Shown: piece after piece, positions 42,693 to 50,799 of the stretch
Layout of the letters: every line of letters starts with the position of its first letter
Numbering within the stretch: position 1 is the stretch's first letter
Assembly (NCBI RefSeq): GCF_000972495.1
Contig: NZ_LATM01000013.1
Coordinates: forward strand, 85,386 to 149,385
Reading direction: 5' to 3'
Source of the DNA: Hymenobacter terrenus
GTDB taxonomy: Bacteria > Bacteroidota > Bacteroidia > Cytophagales > Hymenobacteraceae
Length of the DNA: 64,000 nucleotides
Program-made: the position numbers and the translations under genes
Notes under the pieces: model-generated
Database searches by the model: none
Told to the model about the DNA's origin: nothing
The model's input: only the letters and a program-made list of their open reading frames with translations

Positions 42693-42925
42693 ATGACCCC
42701 CCCCCGAACAGCCCCGGCTGTCCCTTGAGCAGCCGGCCCGCGACGAAGCGGAGGCCGCCTTGCTGACCCAGTTAGCCGCGCTCCTGGCCGCTGCCGGACT
42801 TGCGCGACTTCGCCCCGTAGGTGCGCCAACTCTTTCCTGCGCCCGCCTACCTGGTTGGCAGCGGGGGCGCCCACATCTGGCTGCACCGCGCCGCCGACCC
42901 CCACCGCTTAGCGCTCATCCACTAA
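42693..42925 (+). pseudogene. Small phage-type gene with two frameshifts and a TAG
   Basis: The remnant starts ATG ACC before a run of nine C (42696-42704), where the frame shifts. It then reads EQPRLSLEQPARDEAEAALL, with a second shift near 42805 and a TAG at 42818-42820 where a Trp (TGG) fits, ending AYLVGSGGAHIWLHRAADPH and a TAA at 42923. The last piece is clearly protein-like. The poly-C tract could also be a site of slippage or a sequencing error. It is just before the exonuclease gene. Confidence 0.5.
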
Positions 42926-42945
42926 CCCTACTTTTCTCCGCCCTC

Positions 42946-43656
42946 ATGTTTCACGCCCTTACGCATCACCCCGCCCTGCCCCCGGACCAGTACCGCGCCC
43001 TGCCCCAGGTGTCCAATACCGACCTTTCCAACCTCAAGGCTGGCCTCCTGGGCCAGTTGCGCCGACCCAACCCCGTGGCCCTGGCCTATGGCTCCCACTT
43101 CCATACCGCCGTACTGGAGCCGGCCACCTACGCCCGCACCAGCGAGCGCGGCATCCGGTGGGCCGACTTGGAGACGTTGGCCCGTCAGGTGCGCCGCCAA
43201 CGCTACTGCCGCGACCTGCTCTACCGGGGCCAGGCGGAGCAGTCCTACACCGCCACCCATACCGCCACTGGAGTCGGGGTGAAGCTCCGGCCCGACTTAT
43301 TGGTGCGTAGCCGCGCCGGCCGCCAGCTCACGCTCATCGACTTCAAAACCACCAGCAGCCCCGACCGCGCCCATTTCCTAACCACCCTCGAGCAGTACGA
43401 CTACGACCGCCAAGCGGCTCTCTATTTGGATGTGCTCGGCGCCACGCGCTTCCTCCTCATCGCCGTGCAGAAACCGCGCAGCACAGTAGCTGGGCAGGCC
43501 CCGCCTGAGGTGTGGCGCGTCGAGCTCACCGCCACCCCGAGCCTTCTCGAGCAGGGCCGTAAAAAGTACACGGTGTTGCTGCGTCACTACGCTCGACAGA
43601 GCCCCGTCCCGGCCACTCCGCGCCCGGCGGCACCAACCTTAGCCATCGCCGCGTAA
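42946..43656 (+). CDS. PD-(D/E)XK exonuclease, RecE/exonuclease VIII-like
   Basis: A 236-aa nuclease domain beginning MFHALTHHPALPPDQYRALP then QVSNTDLSNLKAG, the N-terminal signature of phage exodeoxyribonuclease VIII/DUF3799-like enzymes. The PD-(D/E)XK core is visible as KLRPDLLV, then LIDFKTTSSPD (catalytic Asp and Lys), then YDYDRQAALYLDVLGA. It would resect DNA ends for recombination-based repair or replication of the element. The start at 42946 is preferred over a 62-codon in-frame extension that overlaps the upstream pseudogene in another frame. Confidence 0.78.
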   Translation: MFHALTHHPALPPDQYRALPQVSNTDLSNLKAGLLGQLRRPNPVALAYGSHFHTAVLEPATYARTSERGIRWADLETLARQVRRQRYCRDLLYRGQAEQSYTATHTATGVGVKLRPDLLVRSRAGRQLTLIDFKTTSSPDRAHFLTTLEQYDYDRQAALYLDVLGATRFLLIAVQKPRSTVAGQAPPEVWRVELTATPSLLEQGRKKYTVLLRHYARQSPVPATPRPAAPTLAIAA

Positions 43657-43688
43657 CTTGTCACACTATCAACTCATTATTTTTCCAC

Positions 43689-44009
43689 ATGGCAACCTTC
43701 CAACTCTTCCACCGCAGCGGCCAGTACTGGTACCGCTTGCGCGCCGACAACGGCGAAATTGTCCAGTCCGGCGAAGCCTACACCACGAAAGCGGGCTGCG
43801 AAAACGGCATTCGGTCCGTCCAGGAAAACTGCCAGCCTCACCGCTTCGAGTCGTTTTTCACCAGCGGCCAGTACGGGTTTAATCATGTCGCCGCCAATGG
43901 AGAAATTATTGGCCGCGGCGAGAAGTATACCACCGCTCAAGCCCGCGACCACGGCATCCAAGTGGTGCTGCGCGAAGCTCCCACGGCCAACGTAGAAAAC
44001 ATCAGTTGA
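43689..44009 (+). CDS. Tandem DUF1508 (YegP-like) protein, 106 aa
   Basis: Two copies of the small DUF1508/UPF0339 repeat: ATFQLFHRSGQYWYRLRADN with GEIVQSGEAYTTKAGCENGI, then FESFFTSGQYGFNHVAANGE with GRGEKYTTAQARDHGIQVVL. Members of the YegP family are small beta-alpha domains of unknown biochemical role. It is the last gene of the rightward phage-type run; a bidirectional terminator follows 13 bp after the stop. Confidence 0.85.
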   Translation: MATFQLFHRSGQYWYRLRADNGEIVQSGEAYTTKAGCENGIRSVQENCQPHRFESFFTSGQYGFNHVAANGEIIGRGEKYTTAQARDHGIQVVLREAPTANVENIS

Positions 44010-44021
44010 CTTTTTGTCCAT

Positions 44022-44058
44022 AAAAACGCCCGCTGACAGCTTGTCGGCGGGCGTTTTT
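44022..44058. terminator. Bidirectional intrinsic terminator
   Basis: AAAAACGCCCGCTGAC and a near-complementary TTGTCGGCGGGCGTTTTT form a long stem with a short AGC loop, with A and T tracts on both sides. It closes the phage-type gene run before the second T6SS module. Confidence 0.88.
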
Positions 44059-44153
44059 GAATCTTACCAGCACTTAGCTAAGCTCTATGCTCGCTAACTA
44101 CTTCGTACCAGGTCGGTACTACCAGCCCCTTGCCACCTGACGAACAGACCACC

Positions 44154-44717
44154 TCAGTTGTCCGCTTTGCGCTCATACCATGGGCCTTGCACCTGTGTGT
44201 AATCGTGCCAAAAATACGGCTTGAATTGCGTGCTGTCTTTGACTCGGGTCAAATCCGGTGAACCAAATTCGCGCGACCGGAAGCCGAAAGAGATGTTCCC
44301 ATTCGCATCAGCCGTAATGGAAGTCACTTTGTAGGACAGAAACCGCCTGACGATCTTCGCCAGCGCAGCAGAGTCTACCCCTGGTACGCACTGCATGGTG
44401 TTTTCCCTATTGTCAATCCGGATAATGGAATTCGTGGCCGCGGATACACTCACCACGGCCGTTGGGTCTGTGCTTGGTCCCACCGCATCGAGCATCCGAC
44501 ACATTACAATCACCACCCAGTTGCCGTCATTATCTTTCCCACGGATGAAAACATGAGTATTACGAAATAGGCTGAAATCTTCCGCGTAGTACCGCTTGAC
44601 AAACTCCCGCCGCCGGTCCGTAGCCGATTGGCAGCCAACTGCCGAAAATAGAATTACCGCGACCAGCAAACAGCAGCGCAGTGCGGGGCGGGAGAAGGGG
44701 AATTGAGCATTATTCAT
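44154..44717 (-). CDS. Lipoprotein, candidate immunity protein of the second effector module
   Basis: A 187-aa lipoprotein with a signal peptide and lipobox in ALRCCLLVAVILFSAVGC. The mature domain is beta-rich (YYAEDFSLFRNTHVFIRG, then DNDGNWVVIVMCRML), with a C-terminal YFWHDYTQVQGPWYE stretch. It lies 30 bp after the effector gene on the same strand, as the lipoprotein at 18266-18871 follows the M23 effector in module 1. Immunity against an exported-acting toxin is inferred from this parallel. No family is recognised. Confidence 0.55.
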   Translation of the reverse strand: MNNAQFPFSRPALRCCLLVAVILFSAVGCQSATDRRREFVKRYYAEDFSLFRNTHVFIRGKDNDGNWVVIVMCRMLDAVGPSTDPTAVVSVSAATNSIIRIDNRENTMQCVPGVDSAALAKIVRRFLSYKVTSITADANGNISFGFRSREFGSPDLTRVKDSTQFKPYFWHDYTQVQGPWYERKADN

Positions 44718-44747
44718 CAGGGCACTATGTTAACACAACTTCCACGG

Positions 44748-45596
44748 TTAATTCCGACGCGGCACTCCCCATCGACGCACTACCCGCGAAGCGTAGTTTC
44801 GTTTTGTGGCATATTCAAAACCTAGTGTGATGGAGAATTGGTCATCTGCTGAGTCGAACTGAGGATCATACCCGTTCTTATCGTAGTTGACTAAGCTGTT
44901 ATATTCTGCTCCGTTCAATAGCTCGGCTTTGGTAAACCCAAGTGCTGCTCCCGCGGCCCCAAATAAAAAATTGCCGAAATTAAACCAGTTATGCGCAACG
45001 CCTTCCAGGTAAAAAAGAAAAGGCGTAAGCTCTTCTCCGGTTGTATAGTCAATGGTCATTTTGGCTATCATCTTGAGGCCAGACATAGAAAAGTCTAGCC
45101 GCCCCCCACCTTGGCCTTCCTTCTTGATAAAGGTCCAGCGGTCAAGCAGGGGAGTATGGGCCGTCTTGTTGTTATAATCAAACACACCCGCGTGCGTAAG
45201 CATCTTTAGAATTTCCGCCTCCGTTACGGGACGTAACGAACGGATGATTCCGCGCTTAATTTTTTCGATATCATCTACCGGGTCAGCAAATCGGAATTCT
45301 TCTTTTACCGCTCCGAACGTGTACAGGAGTTTACCGACCTCATAGGTGCGATGCCGTAATGCGGTTCTCAGGTCGCCTTCCGTGATATTGATGAACTGCC
45401 ACGTGTCAGCGGAGAAATTGATAAATTCCACGTCAAACCACCCGGTTATCTTTTGAGCCCGTTGTTCGTTTGCTCCCTGCACCAGCACAGGGGCTAGACT
45501 GCCGGCGGGTTCAGCAGGTATCAGATCTAGGTTGCCGGCGTGCACAACAGCAGCCCACGCACTGACAGACTGAGGCTTACTAGCAAAAAGCGGCAT
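44748..45596 (-). CDS. Putative T6SS effector, divergent from VgrG 2 (Ntox44-like)
   Basis: A 282-aa protein without signal peptide, divergent from vgrG 2 by 115 bp. The N-terminal 110 residues are unrecognised. The C-terminal part (about 125-275) has MLTHAGVFDYNNK, then NWFNFGNFLFGAAGAALGF, then a GA-rich turn and DPQFDSADDQFSITLGFEYA. This pattern resembles polymorphic toxin type 44 (Ntox44). I rate the match as moderate. The following lipoprotein suggests the target is in the periplasm, which would argue for a cell-wall or membrane target. The module layout is the same as the M23 gene in module 1. Confidence 0.5.
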   Translation of the reverse strand: MPLFASKPQSVSAWAAVVHAGNLDLIPAEPAGSLAPVLVQGANEQRAQKITGWFDVEFINFSADTWQFINITEGDLRTALRHRTYEVGKLLYTFGAVKEEFRFADPVDDIEKIKRGIIRSLRPVTEAEILKMLTHAGVFDYNNKTAHTPLLDRWTFIKKEGQGGGRLDFSMSGLKMIAKMTIDYTTGEELTPFLFYLEGVAHNWFNFGNFLFGAAGAALGFTKAELLNGAEYNSLVNYDKNGYDPQFDSADDQFSITLGFEYATKRNYASRVVRRWGVPRRN

Positions 45597-45711
45597 TGGT
45601 AGAAAGGGGTTTCATGGTAAATAATCAATAAGCATGACAAACATAGCAGTTTTTGTTTTCTAACTTGCGTTCCAAACAATCTTTCTTAACCACCTTTTTA
45701 CTATCTACTAT

Positions 45712-47535
45712 ATGGCTCGTCAGGTTACTATTCAAGTCGATGGAGCCGGGGAGCCGTTTGCTCCCGGCGACGATTTTTTACGGTTTTCCCTAACCCAGCG
45801 CCTCGCGGGCCACCACAGTTTCGCGCTGACCGTGCCCTACGACCGGGCCGAGGATTCCAAAACGGCTTTCTTCTCGCACACACTGGAAAAGCTGCTCGGT
45901 GAAACCATCGTGGTGAGCATCGACGATGCCATCGTGATGCAGGGCACGAAAAAGCAACAGCTCCTATTCAAAGGAATCATTACCGGGCTAAGCACCAGCA
46001 AAGACACGGATTATAGCGCTAGCATCACCGTGCAGGGCTACAGCCCGTGCCGCCAACTGGCTGACGGGTTGCAAAAACGCACGTTTGTGAAGCAAACGCT
46101 AGCGGATATCTTCCGAGACGTTCTGGCCCCGTACCCTGAAGATCTGCTGCCGCGGCAAATTCAGCCCGAGCATCGCGCCCCGCTGCCCTACGTGGTGCAG
46201 TATCAGGAGTCCAACTATGCCTTTTTGAGCCGGTTGGCGGCCGAATATGGTGAATGGTTTTATTACGACGGACAGAAGCTGCACCTCGGGCCTGCGGCCG
46301 CAGGCGAAGCGTTTGACTTTGTAGCGGACGGTGTTTACAATAATTTTCAGTTCAACCTGTCACTCCAGCCTACCCGCGTCACGCTCTACGATTACAATTA
46401 CCAGCAGCACGAGCATTTTACCAGCCACACGACCGCGCAGCAGCTTCCCGCCCTCAGTCAGCACCGATACAGCAAGCTGGCCTCGGACCAGTCCGAGAAG
46501 CTGTTTGCTCAGGCTTCGCACACCACGGCTGAGACCGTCATTCAGAGTGCCAGCCAGCTCAACGAAGAGGCTAAGTTTCTAAAAGCGCACCGCGTGGCCA
46601 ACCTAGTCGTGATGCAAGGCCATAGTGATAATTCTTCGCTGCTGCTCGGCGGCGTAATCCGCATCCACGGCGAGGGCCTGGGCAGTCAGCACCTGACTGA
46701 TGAGAGTTTTGGTACCTATCGGATTACCGAACTCACCCACCACGTGAGCGCAGCGGGCAACTATCAAAATACGTTCACGGCCATTCCGCACTTGCTGGAG
46801 GTGCCGCCAGTGTACCCGACCTACGCCCCACCCGCTGGCACCTCCGAGCTGGCGGAAGTCATCGATACCAAAGACCCCGAGCACCTCGGCCGTATCCGGG
46901 TCCGTTTCTACTGGCCCGTCGAAAAGCCGCGCAACGCCGAAACCGACTGGCTGCGGGTGCTCACCCCCTACGCTGGGGCGGGTAAAGGTCAATTATTCAC
47001 GCCCGAAGTCGGCTCGCAGGTGCTCATCGGCTACCAAAGCGGCTTAGCCGAGCAGCCTTACGTACAAGGCAACCTCTTTCACGCCAAGAACAAAGCCAAC
47101 GCCAAATACACGCACAACGGCGGCGAAATAAAAGGTATTCAGACCATGGCTGGCAACCGGGTCACCTTCCATGACAAAAAAGGCGCGGAGAAAATTGTCA
47201 TCACCAATGGCAATCAGAAAAGCACGGCGCTGGAAATTGGCTTCACCGGCGACGGTAACATCACCCTCAAAACCAATGGCTCCATTTCCCTGGCGGCGGG
47301 GAAAGACGTGGTCATCGAGGCCGGTAATGACGTGAAAATCTCGGCTAAGAAAAATGTAGTGGTCACGGCTAAGGAAGAAAATATGCACCTCACGGCGAAA
47401 AAAGGGGCTAGTCTGAAGGCAAAAGACCTAGACCTAGACGTGAGCAATAATATGCAAGCTCAAGTCAGCAGCAACCTAACGATGAAGGCTGGAGGTCAGG
47501 CTAAGCTGGTTTCTACTGACACCGACGTTATTTAA
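45712..47535 (+). CDS. vgrG: Type VI secretion tip protein VgrG (copy 2)
   Basis: A 607-aa VgrG, a paralogue of the protein at 19812-21581 over its whole length: same MARQVTIQVDGAG opening, YVVQYQESNYAFLSRLAAEY, and OB-fold with DPEHLGRIRVRFYWPV and FTPEVGSQVLIGYQSGLAEQ. Its beta-helix needle (about 490-607) is longer, with repeats such as AAGKDVVIEAGNDVKISAKK. The DUF4280-HINT effector gene begins 6 bp after the stop. It lacks a C-terminal toxin extension. It should form the spike of a heterologous or endogenous T6SS apparatus not encoded here. Confidence 0.93.
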   Translation: MARQVTIQVDGAGEPFAPGDDFLRFSLTQRLAGHHSFALTVPYDRAEDSKTAFFSHTLEKLLGETIVVSIDDAIVMQGTKKQQLLFKGIITGLSTSKDTDYSASITVQGYSPCRQLADGLQKRTFVKQTLADIFRDVLAPYPEDLLPRQIQPEHRAPLPYVVQYQESNYAFLSRLAAEYGEWFYYDGQKLHLGPAAAGEAFDFVADGVYNNFQFNLSLQPTRVTLYDYNYQQHEHFTSHTTAQQLPALSQHRYSKLASDQSEKLFAQASHTTAETVIQSASQLNEEAKFLKAHRVANLVVMQGHSDNSSLLLGGVIRIHGEGLGSQHLTDESFGTYRITELTHHVSAAGNYQNTFTAIPHLLEVPPVYPTYAPPAGTSELAEVIDTKDPEHLGRIRVRFYWPVEKPRNAETDWLRVLTPYAGAGKGQLFTPEVGSQVLIGYQSGLAEQPYVQGNLFHAKNKANAKYTHNGGEIKGIQTMAGNRVTFHDKKGAEKIVITNGNQKSTALEIGFTGDGNITLKTNGSISLAAGKDVVIEAGNDVKISAKKNVVVTAKEENMHLTAKKGASLKAKDLDLDVSNNMQAQVSSNLTMKAGGQAKLVSTDTDVI

Positions 47536-47541
47536 GGGCCC

Positions 47542-49173
47542 ATGTCGAATCCCCTCGAATACGTCATCACTGGGGCGTTGATGAAGTGCAGCCAGGGCAC
47601 GCTGCCTATGCCCTTCAAAGCCACGCCGCGCACCACTAAAATTGCTGGACTATTGGCTGGCAACGAATTAGATGTTCTCCCGCTGGTTAACATTCCTTCG
47701 TTCGTCATCTGCAAAAAGCTCACGCAGCTGGCCGGCGGAACGCCCACTCCGTGCATGCCAGCCCCCACCCAGTGGCAGGATACGTATCCTGCTAAAATCG
47801 GGGGCGGCAATGCGTTATTGTGCCGCTCCTGCATCACGTGCCCCGTCGGGCAAGGCAAGATTGAGTTCATTAATTCAGGGCAGCTACCGCAGCCGCCCCA
47901 GGTCAGTCAGCAAGTCAAGGATACGGAGGACGAAGCGGCTGAAGCACTCAAGCAAGCGGAGCTTGAAAAGAACTCCGTAGGCGAAGCTAGCCTAGCGGAG
48001 GGCTTGATTCCCATTTGGGGCTCAGGGCGCGACCTCATTCACGCCGTGCAGACGGGCGATAAAGTAGGTATCGCCCTCAACGCGGCCTTTCTTGTCTGGG
48101 ACGTGGCTTCGGTAGTGGCCGGGGCCTTCTCGTTTGGCACGGCCACGGCGGGCATGATGGCTGGTAAAGCTGGCGTGCGCGCCGCTTTAAAGGCTGGTTC
48201 CAAAGTAGCGGTGAGCCTAGCTAAGAAAAAAATGGCCAGCGTGGCCGCCAAGTCGTTGGCGTTGAAAGAAGGCTTACCCACCGCGCTGAAAGCGTTGAAA
48301 GGGCTGGGCACCGGGGCTGTTAAGGAATGCGTGACCGCCTGCTTTCCGGCCGGCACTCCCGTGGCAGTAGCCGACGGTTACCGTAATATTGAGGACATCC
48401 GGATGGGCGACTTGGTGTGGGCTTGGGAGCAAGAACGCCAAAATCTGGCCCTGAAGGCGGTGGTCTCTACCAGCCAGCGTGAGGCCCACGCACTGATTGA
48501 AGTTCACGTGGGTAGTGAAATTTTACAAGCCACACCGGAACACCCGTTCCTGCTCGCCAGCAACGAATGGCAGCTAGCCGGCCAGCTGGTGGTCGGCGAC
48601 GAGTTGCTGCGCTCCGACCGAGTGAGCATGCCCGTGCGCCAACTCGTGCATCAGACTGAGCAGCCCGTCACCGTCTACAACTTCGAGGTGGCCGATTGGC
48701 ACACCTACCTAGTGGGCCACTGGATGCTGGTGGTCCACAACGGGCCGTGCGAAGATGCCCTCAAATGGACCATTGGTACGTATGAAGCCTTGACCAAACA
48801 AGCTGCTGGCCTGGCTCTGGATGCCCACCACCTCGTTCAGGCCGAAAAAATGACTGCGCTACTTAAAAAAGCTGGACAGACCTTCGACCACGGCAATGGC
48901 ATTAGTATCTTGGTGCCGACTATTGGTCATAGGGTTAGAAGCCTAGTTAAAAAAGAAGTTAAATGCATAAGCAGGTGGAATGGGAAAAAAATTGATAAGC
49001 ATATCAGCGAAGCAGAAAAAGCAGGTAAAAATTTGAAGCAAATTTCTCGGAATTTACTAGCGAAAGATATCAAAGAAATGCGTCGTGTTTACAACGGTGA
49101 AGTTCCAAATAAAGCCTTGCAAGACTTAATCGACCTGCATAAAAAAGCATTTCCCTACCTTTTTAATAAATAA
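47542..49173 (+). CDS. DUF4280 PAAR-like effector with HINT autoprocessing domain and HNH-type toxin tip
   Basis: A 543-aa polymorphic toxin. Residues 1-115: DUF4280 PAAR-like tip domain (ALMKCSQGTLPMPFKATPRT, and LPLVNIPSFVICKKL). Residues about 120-260: linker with hydrophobic pretoxin helices (WDVASVVAGAFSFGTATAGM). Residues about 265-401: HINT domain beginning CFPAGTPVAVADGYRNIEDI and ending TYLVGHWMLVVHNGP, expected to cleave and release the tip. Residues about 402-543: toxin with DAHHLVQAEKM, an AHH/LHH-like His pair of the HNH nuclease superfamily, plus FDHGNGISILVPTIGHR. The immunity gene starts 5 bp later. The nuclease class is well supported; exact activity is inference. Confidence 0.82.
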   Translation: MSNPLEYVITGALMKCSQGTLPMPFKATPRTTKIAGLLAGNELDVLPLVNIPSFVICKKLTQLAGGTPTPCMPAPTQWQDTYPAKIGGGNALLCRSCITCPVGQGKIEFINSGQLPQPPQVSQQVKDTEDEAAEALKQAELEKNSVGEASLAEGLIPIWGSGRDLIHAVQTGDKVGIALNAAFLVWDVASVVAGAFSFGTATAGMMAGKAGVRAALKAGSKVAVSLAKKKMASVAAKSLALKEGLPTALKALKGLGTGAVKECVTACFPAGTPVAVADGYRNIEDIRMGDLVWAWEQERQNLALKAVVSTSQREAHALIEVHVGSEILQATPEHPFLLASNEWQLAGQLVVGDELLRSDRVSMPVRQLVHQTEQPVTVYNFEVADWHTYLVGHWMLVVHNGPCEDALKWTIGTYEALTKQAAGLALDAHHLVQAEKMTALLKKAGQTFDHGNGISILVPTIGHRVRSLVKKEVKCISRWNGKKIDKHISEAEKAGKNLKQISRNLLAKDIKEMRRVYNGEVPNKALQDLIDLHKKAFPYLFNK

Positions 49174-49178
49174 AGCTT

Positions 49179-49547
49179 ATGGACCAGATTGAATTCATCG
49201 AGAAGCTTAAAAAATACGGGATTGAGCAGAACTTTAATCTTTATAAAGAATCGCTCCAATCGCCCACGGACCCAGAAGACAAAAACTCAGAAGGAGGAAA
49301 GCTCAAAGAATTGTTTAAATCTTTGAGTGCCGAGCAGCAAGCATACTTTTTAAAATCACTAGGAATGGTGATAGAAGACAGTGTCGCTATAATATTGGCT
49401 CTACTAGATGGCTCTAGCAACATTGGGCAGGTAGGGGGCAAGTTTCAGCTGTACTATGACAAGGACGGCGAACGCTACCATATCAATAATAAGGAGGGCG
49501 ATGACCTGATGACTCTGCTTTACGACGAGGCCGACGAAGACGAGTGA
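49179..49547 (+). CDS. Immunity protein, copy A (to the HINT-HNH effector)
   Basis: A 122-aa acidic cytosolic protein following the toxin by 5 bp, where the cognate immunity gene is expected. It starts MDQIEFIEKLKKYGIEQNFN and ends with an acidic tail (YDEADEDE). The central part contains an acidic, helical LGMVIEDSVAIILALLDGSS and the GGKFQLYYDKDGERYHINN strand pair. Acidic immunity proteins often cover a nuclease active site. I recognise no named family. A paralogue follows immediately. Confidence 0.7.
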   Translation: MDQIEFIEKLKKYGIEQNFNLYKESLQSPTDPEDKNSEGGKLKELFKSLSAEQQAYFLKSLGMVIEDSVAIILALLDGSSNIGQVGGKFQLYYDKDGERYHINNKEGDDLMTLLYDEADEDE

Positions 49548-49565
49548 ATAGACTTTCCTTAGCTT

Positions 49566-49925
49566 ATGGACCAGATTGAATTCATCGAGAAGCTTAAAAA
49601 ATACGGGATTGAGCAGAATATGGCCCTTACTCGCGAATTGCTCTTTGAGCCAATTAACGATAAAGGCGATAATCTTGAATTGATTCAATTCAAAAAGCTT
49701 TTCTTGTCTCAGAGCGATGAGAACAAGGGAATTATTATTGCTTATCTAAAGCAGTTTATGGAAGATAGTATGGGGATATTACTGTCTTTGCTAGATGGGG
49801 CTAGTAGTATTGGCCAAGTAGGCGGAAAGTTTCAATTGTATTACGATAAGGATGGCGAACGCTACCATATCAATAACAACGATGGTGACTATCTAATGAC
49901 TTTGTTTTACGACGAGGACGAATAA
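49566..49925 (+). CDS. Immunity protein, copy B (tandem paralogue)
   Basis: A 119-aa paralogue of the preceding protein with the same start, same GQVGGKFQLYYDKDGERYHI block and acidic end, but a diverged middle (residues 18-65). DNA identity is exact for about 58 bp around the start (from the AGCTT before the ATG to codon 18) and high again near the 3' end, while the middle differs. This suggests recent duplication with diversification or recombination of the middle. It may protect against another toxin allele. Confidence 0.7.
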   Translation: MDQIEFIEKLKKYGIEQNMALTRELLFEPINDKGDNLELIQFKKLFLSQSDENKGIIIAYLKQFMEDSMGILLSLLDGASSIGQVGGKFQLYYDKDGERYHINNNDGDYLMTLFYDEDE

Positions 49926-50150
49926 ACCAACCGAGACCCACTATAAGCGCCGGAATCATGATTCTATTTGTGAGAGGTACTCTCATGCACTATCACATAA
50001 TTGAGTCCGGGGTAATCGTCCTAAATAGGGGGCTAAACGCATTAGTATAGCAAAGTGCCTTGACTGTTTAGTAACGTTTGCTGGTAGCCTTCGGCAATCG
50101 TGAAACAATGCCGCATATTCATAGAGGTGCCTTTACAGTAGGCTCAACGC

Positions 50151-50187
50151 AAAAAGTCGGTCCCTGTTAGACAGAGGCCGACTTTTT
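50151..50187. terminator. Intrinsic terminator after the second T6SS module
   Basis: AAAAAGTCGG and CCGACTTTTT form a stem with an imperfect loop side and A/T tracts on both sides, so it can act bidirectionally, for the rightward immunity genes and for the leftward gene at 50217-50675. Confidence 0.8.
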
Positions 50188-50216
50188 AACCTATAGATGG
50201 TGATGTCGATGTTGTG

Positions 50217-50675
50217 TTATCCCTGCGCAGCATCCCAAAGAACAGGTGACCCCTCTGCTATTAGCTCTTTCGCTGGTACCACGGCCCTTACTGCCTGTGG
50301 CGTCGGGAGTATGGGTGCACTGGTCACCAGTTCTCCAAACAGCGGATTATTCGGCAGCGGCTGCCCGCCATTACCATCGGGTATCTGATTGAAGAGTACC
50401 ACTTCTTCGCCGGGCTGGCTCTCGGCCAGCACAGTAGTGAGCATCTGCGGACCCACTTGGTCCGTCAGTGAATGCACCAGCAGCGTCTGCGTACTCACAT
50501 CTACGTTGTAGAGCTGATTGAGCAAGTTCATGACGCTGGCGGCCGTGGCCGCGTCGGTGAGGGCTGCGGCCAACAGGTGGGCGTAGGTTCGGGCTTTCTT
50601 GTCGGCCGTGGCGCGTAGGCGAATAGCGTGTTTCATGCGCCGACGAAATTGCTCTTGATAGGCAGTAAGTACCAT
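50217..50675 (-). CDS. Hypothetical protein near the integrase end, 152 aa
   Basis: A helical protein: the N-terminal part is basic (MVLTAYQEQFRRRMKHAIRL then RATADKKARTYAHLLAAALT), followed by LLNQLYNVDVSTQTLLVHSL and a Pro-rich C-terminus. It is transcribed leftward with the 50800-51546 gene, 124 bp apart, both at the right end of the element. No function is recognised; its basic N-terminus could bind nucleic acid. Confidence 0.5.
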   Translation of the reverse strand: MVLTAYQEQFRRRMKHAIRLRATADKKARTYAHLLAAALTDAATAASVMNLLNQLYNVDVSTQTLLVHSLTDQVGPQMLTTVLAESQPGEEVVLFNQIPDGNGGQPLPNNPLFGELVTSAPILPTPQAVRAVVPAKELIAEGSPVLWDAAQG

Positions 50676-50752
50676 AATAAAAAAGGGAAGCAGGGTTAAG
50701 AAAAAGAGTTAATCCAGGTTAGGGGTGTCATAAGAATGAGGGGGGGAAGAAA

Positions 50753-50782
50753 AAACGGCCAGCTAAGAATAGCCAGCCGTTT
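50753..50782 (-). terminator. Imperfect terminator-like hairpin after the leftward gene
   Basis: AAACGGC and GCCGTTT are complementary, with partly paired inner bases (CAGCT/AGCCA) around AAGAAT. It is 18 bp past the stop of the gene ending at 50800. The run of A before the left arm would give a U-tract on the leftward transcript. Confidence 0.5.
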
Positions 50783-50799
50783 CGACAAGCCCCAATGGC

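Noticed and set aside
16565..49925. A complete T6SS apparatus or phage tail
   Set aside because: No sheath, baseplate, TssJLM/TssN-R-like, ClpV or tape-measure genes are seen; only tube and spike cargo genes are present.
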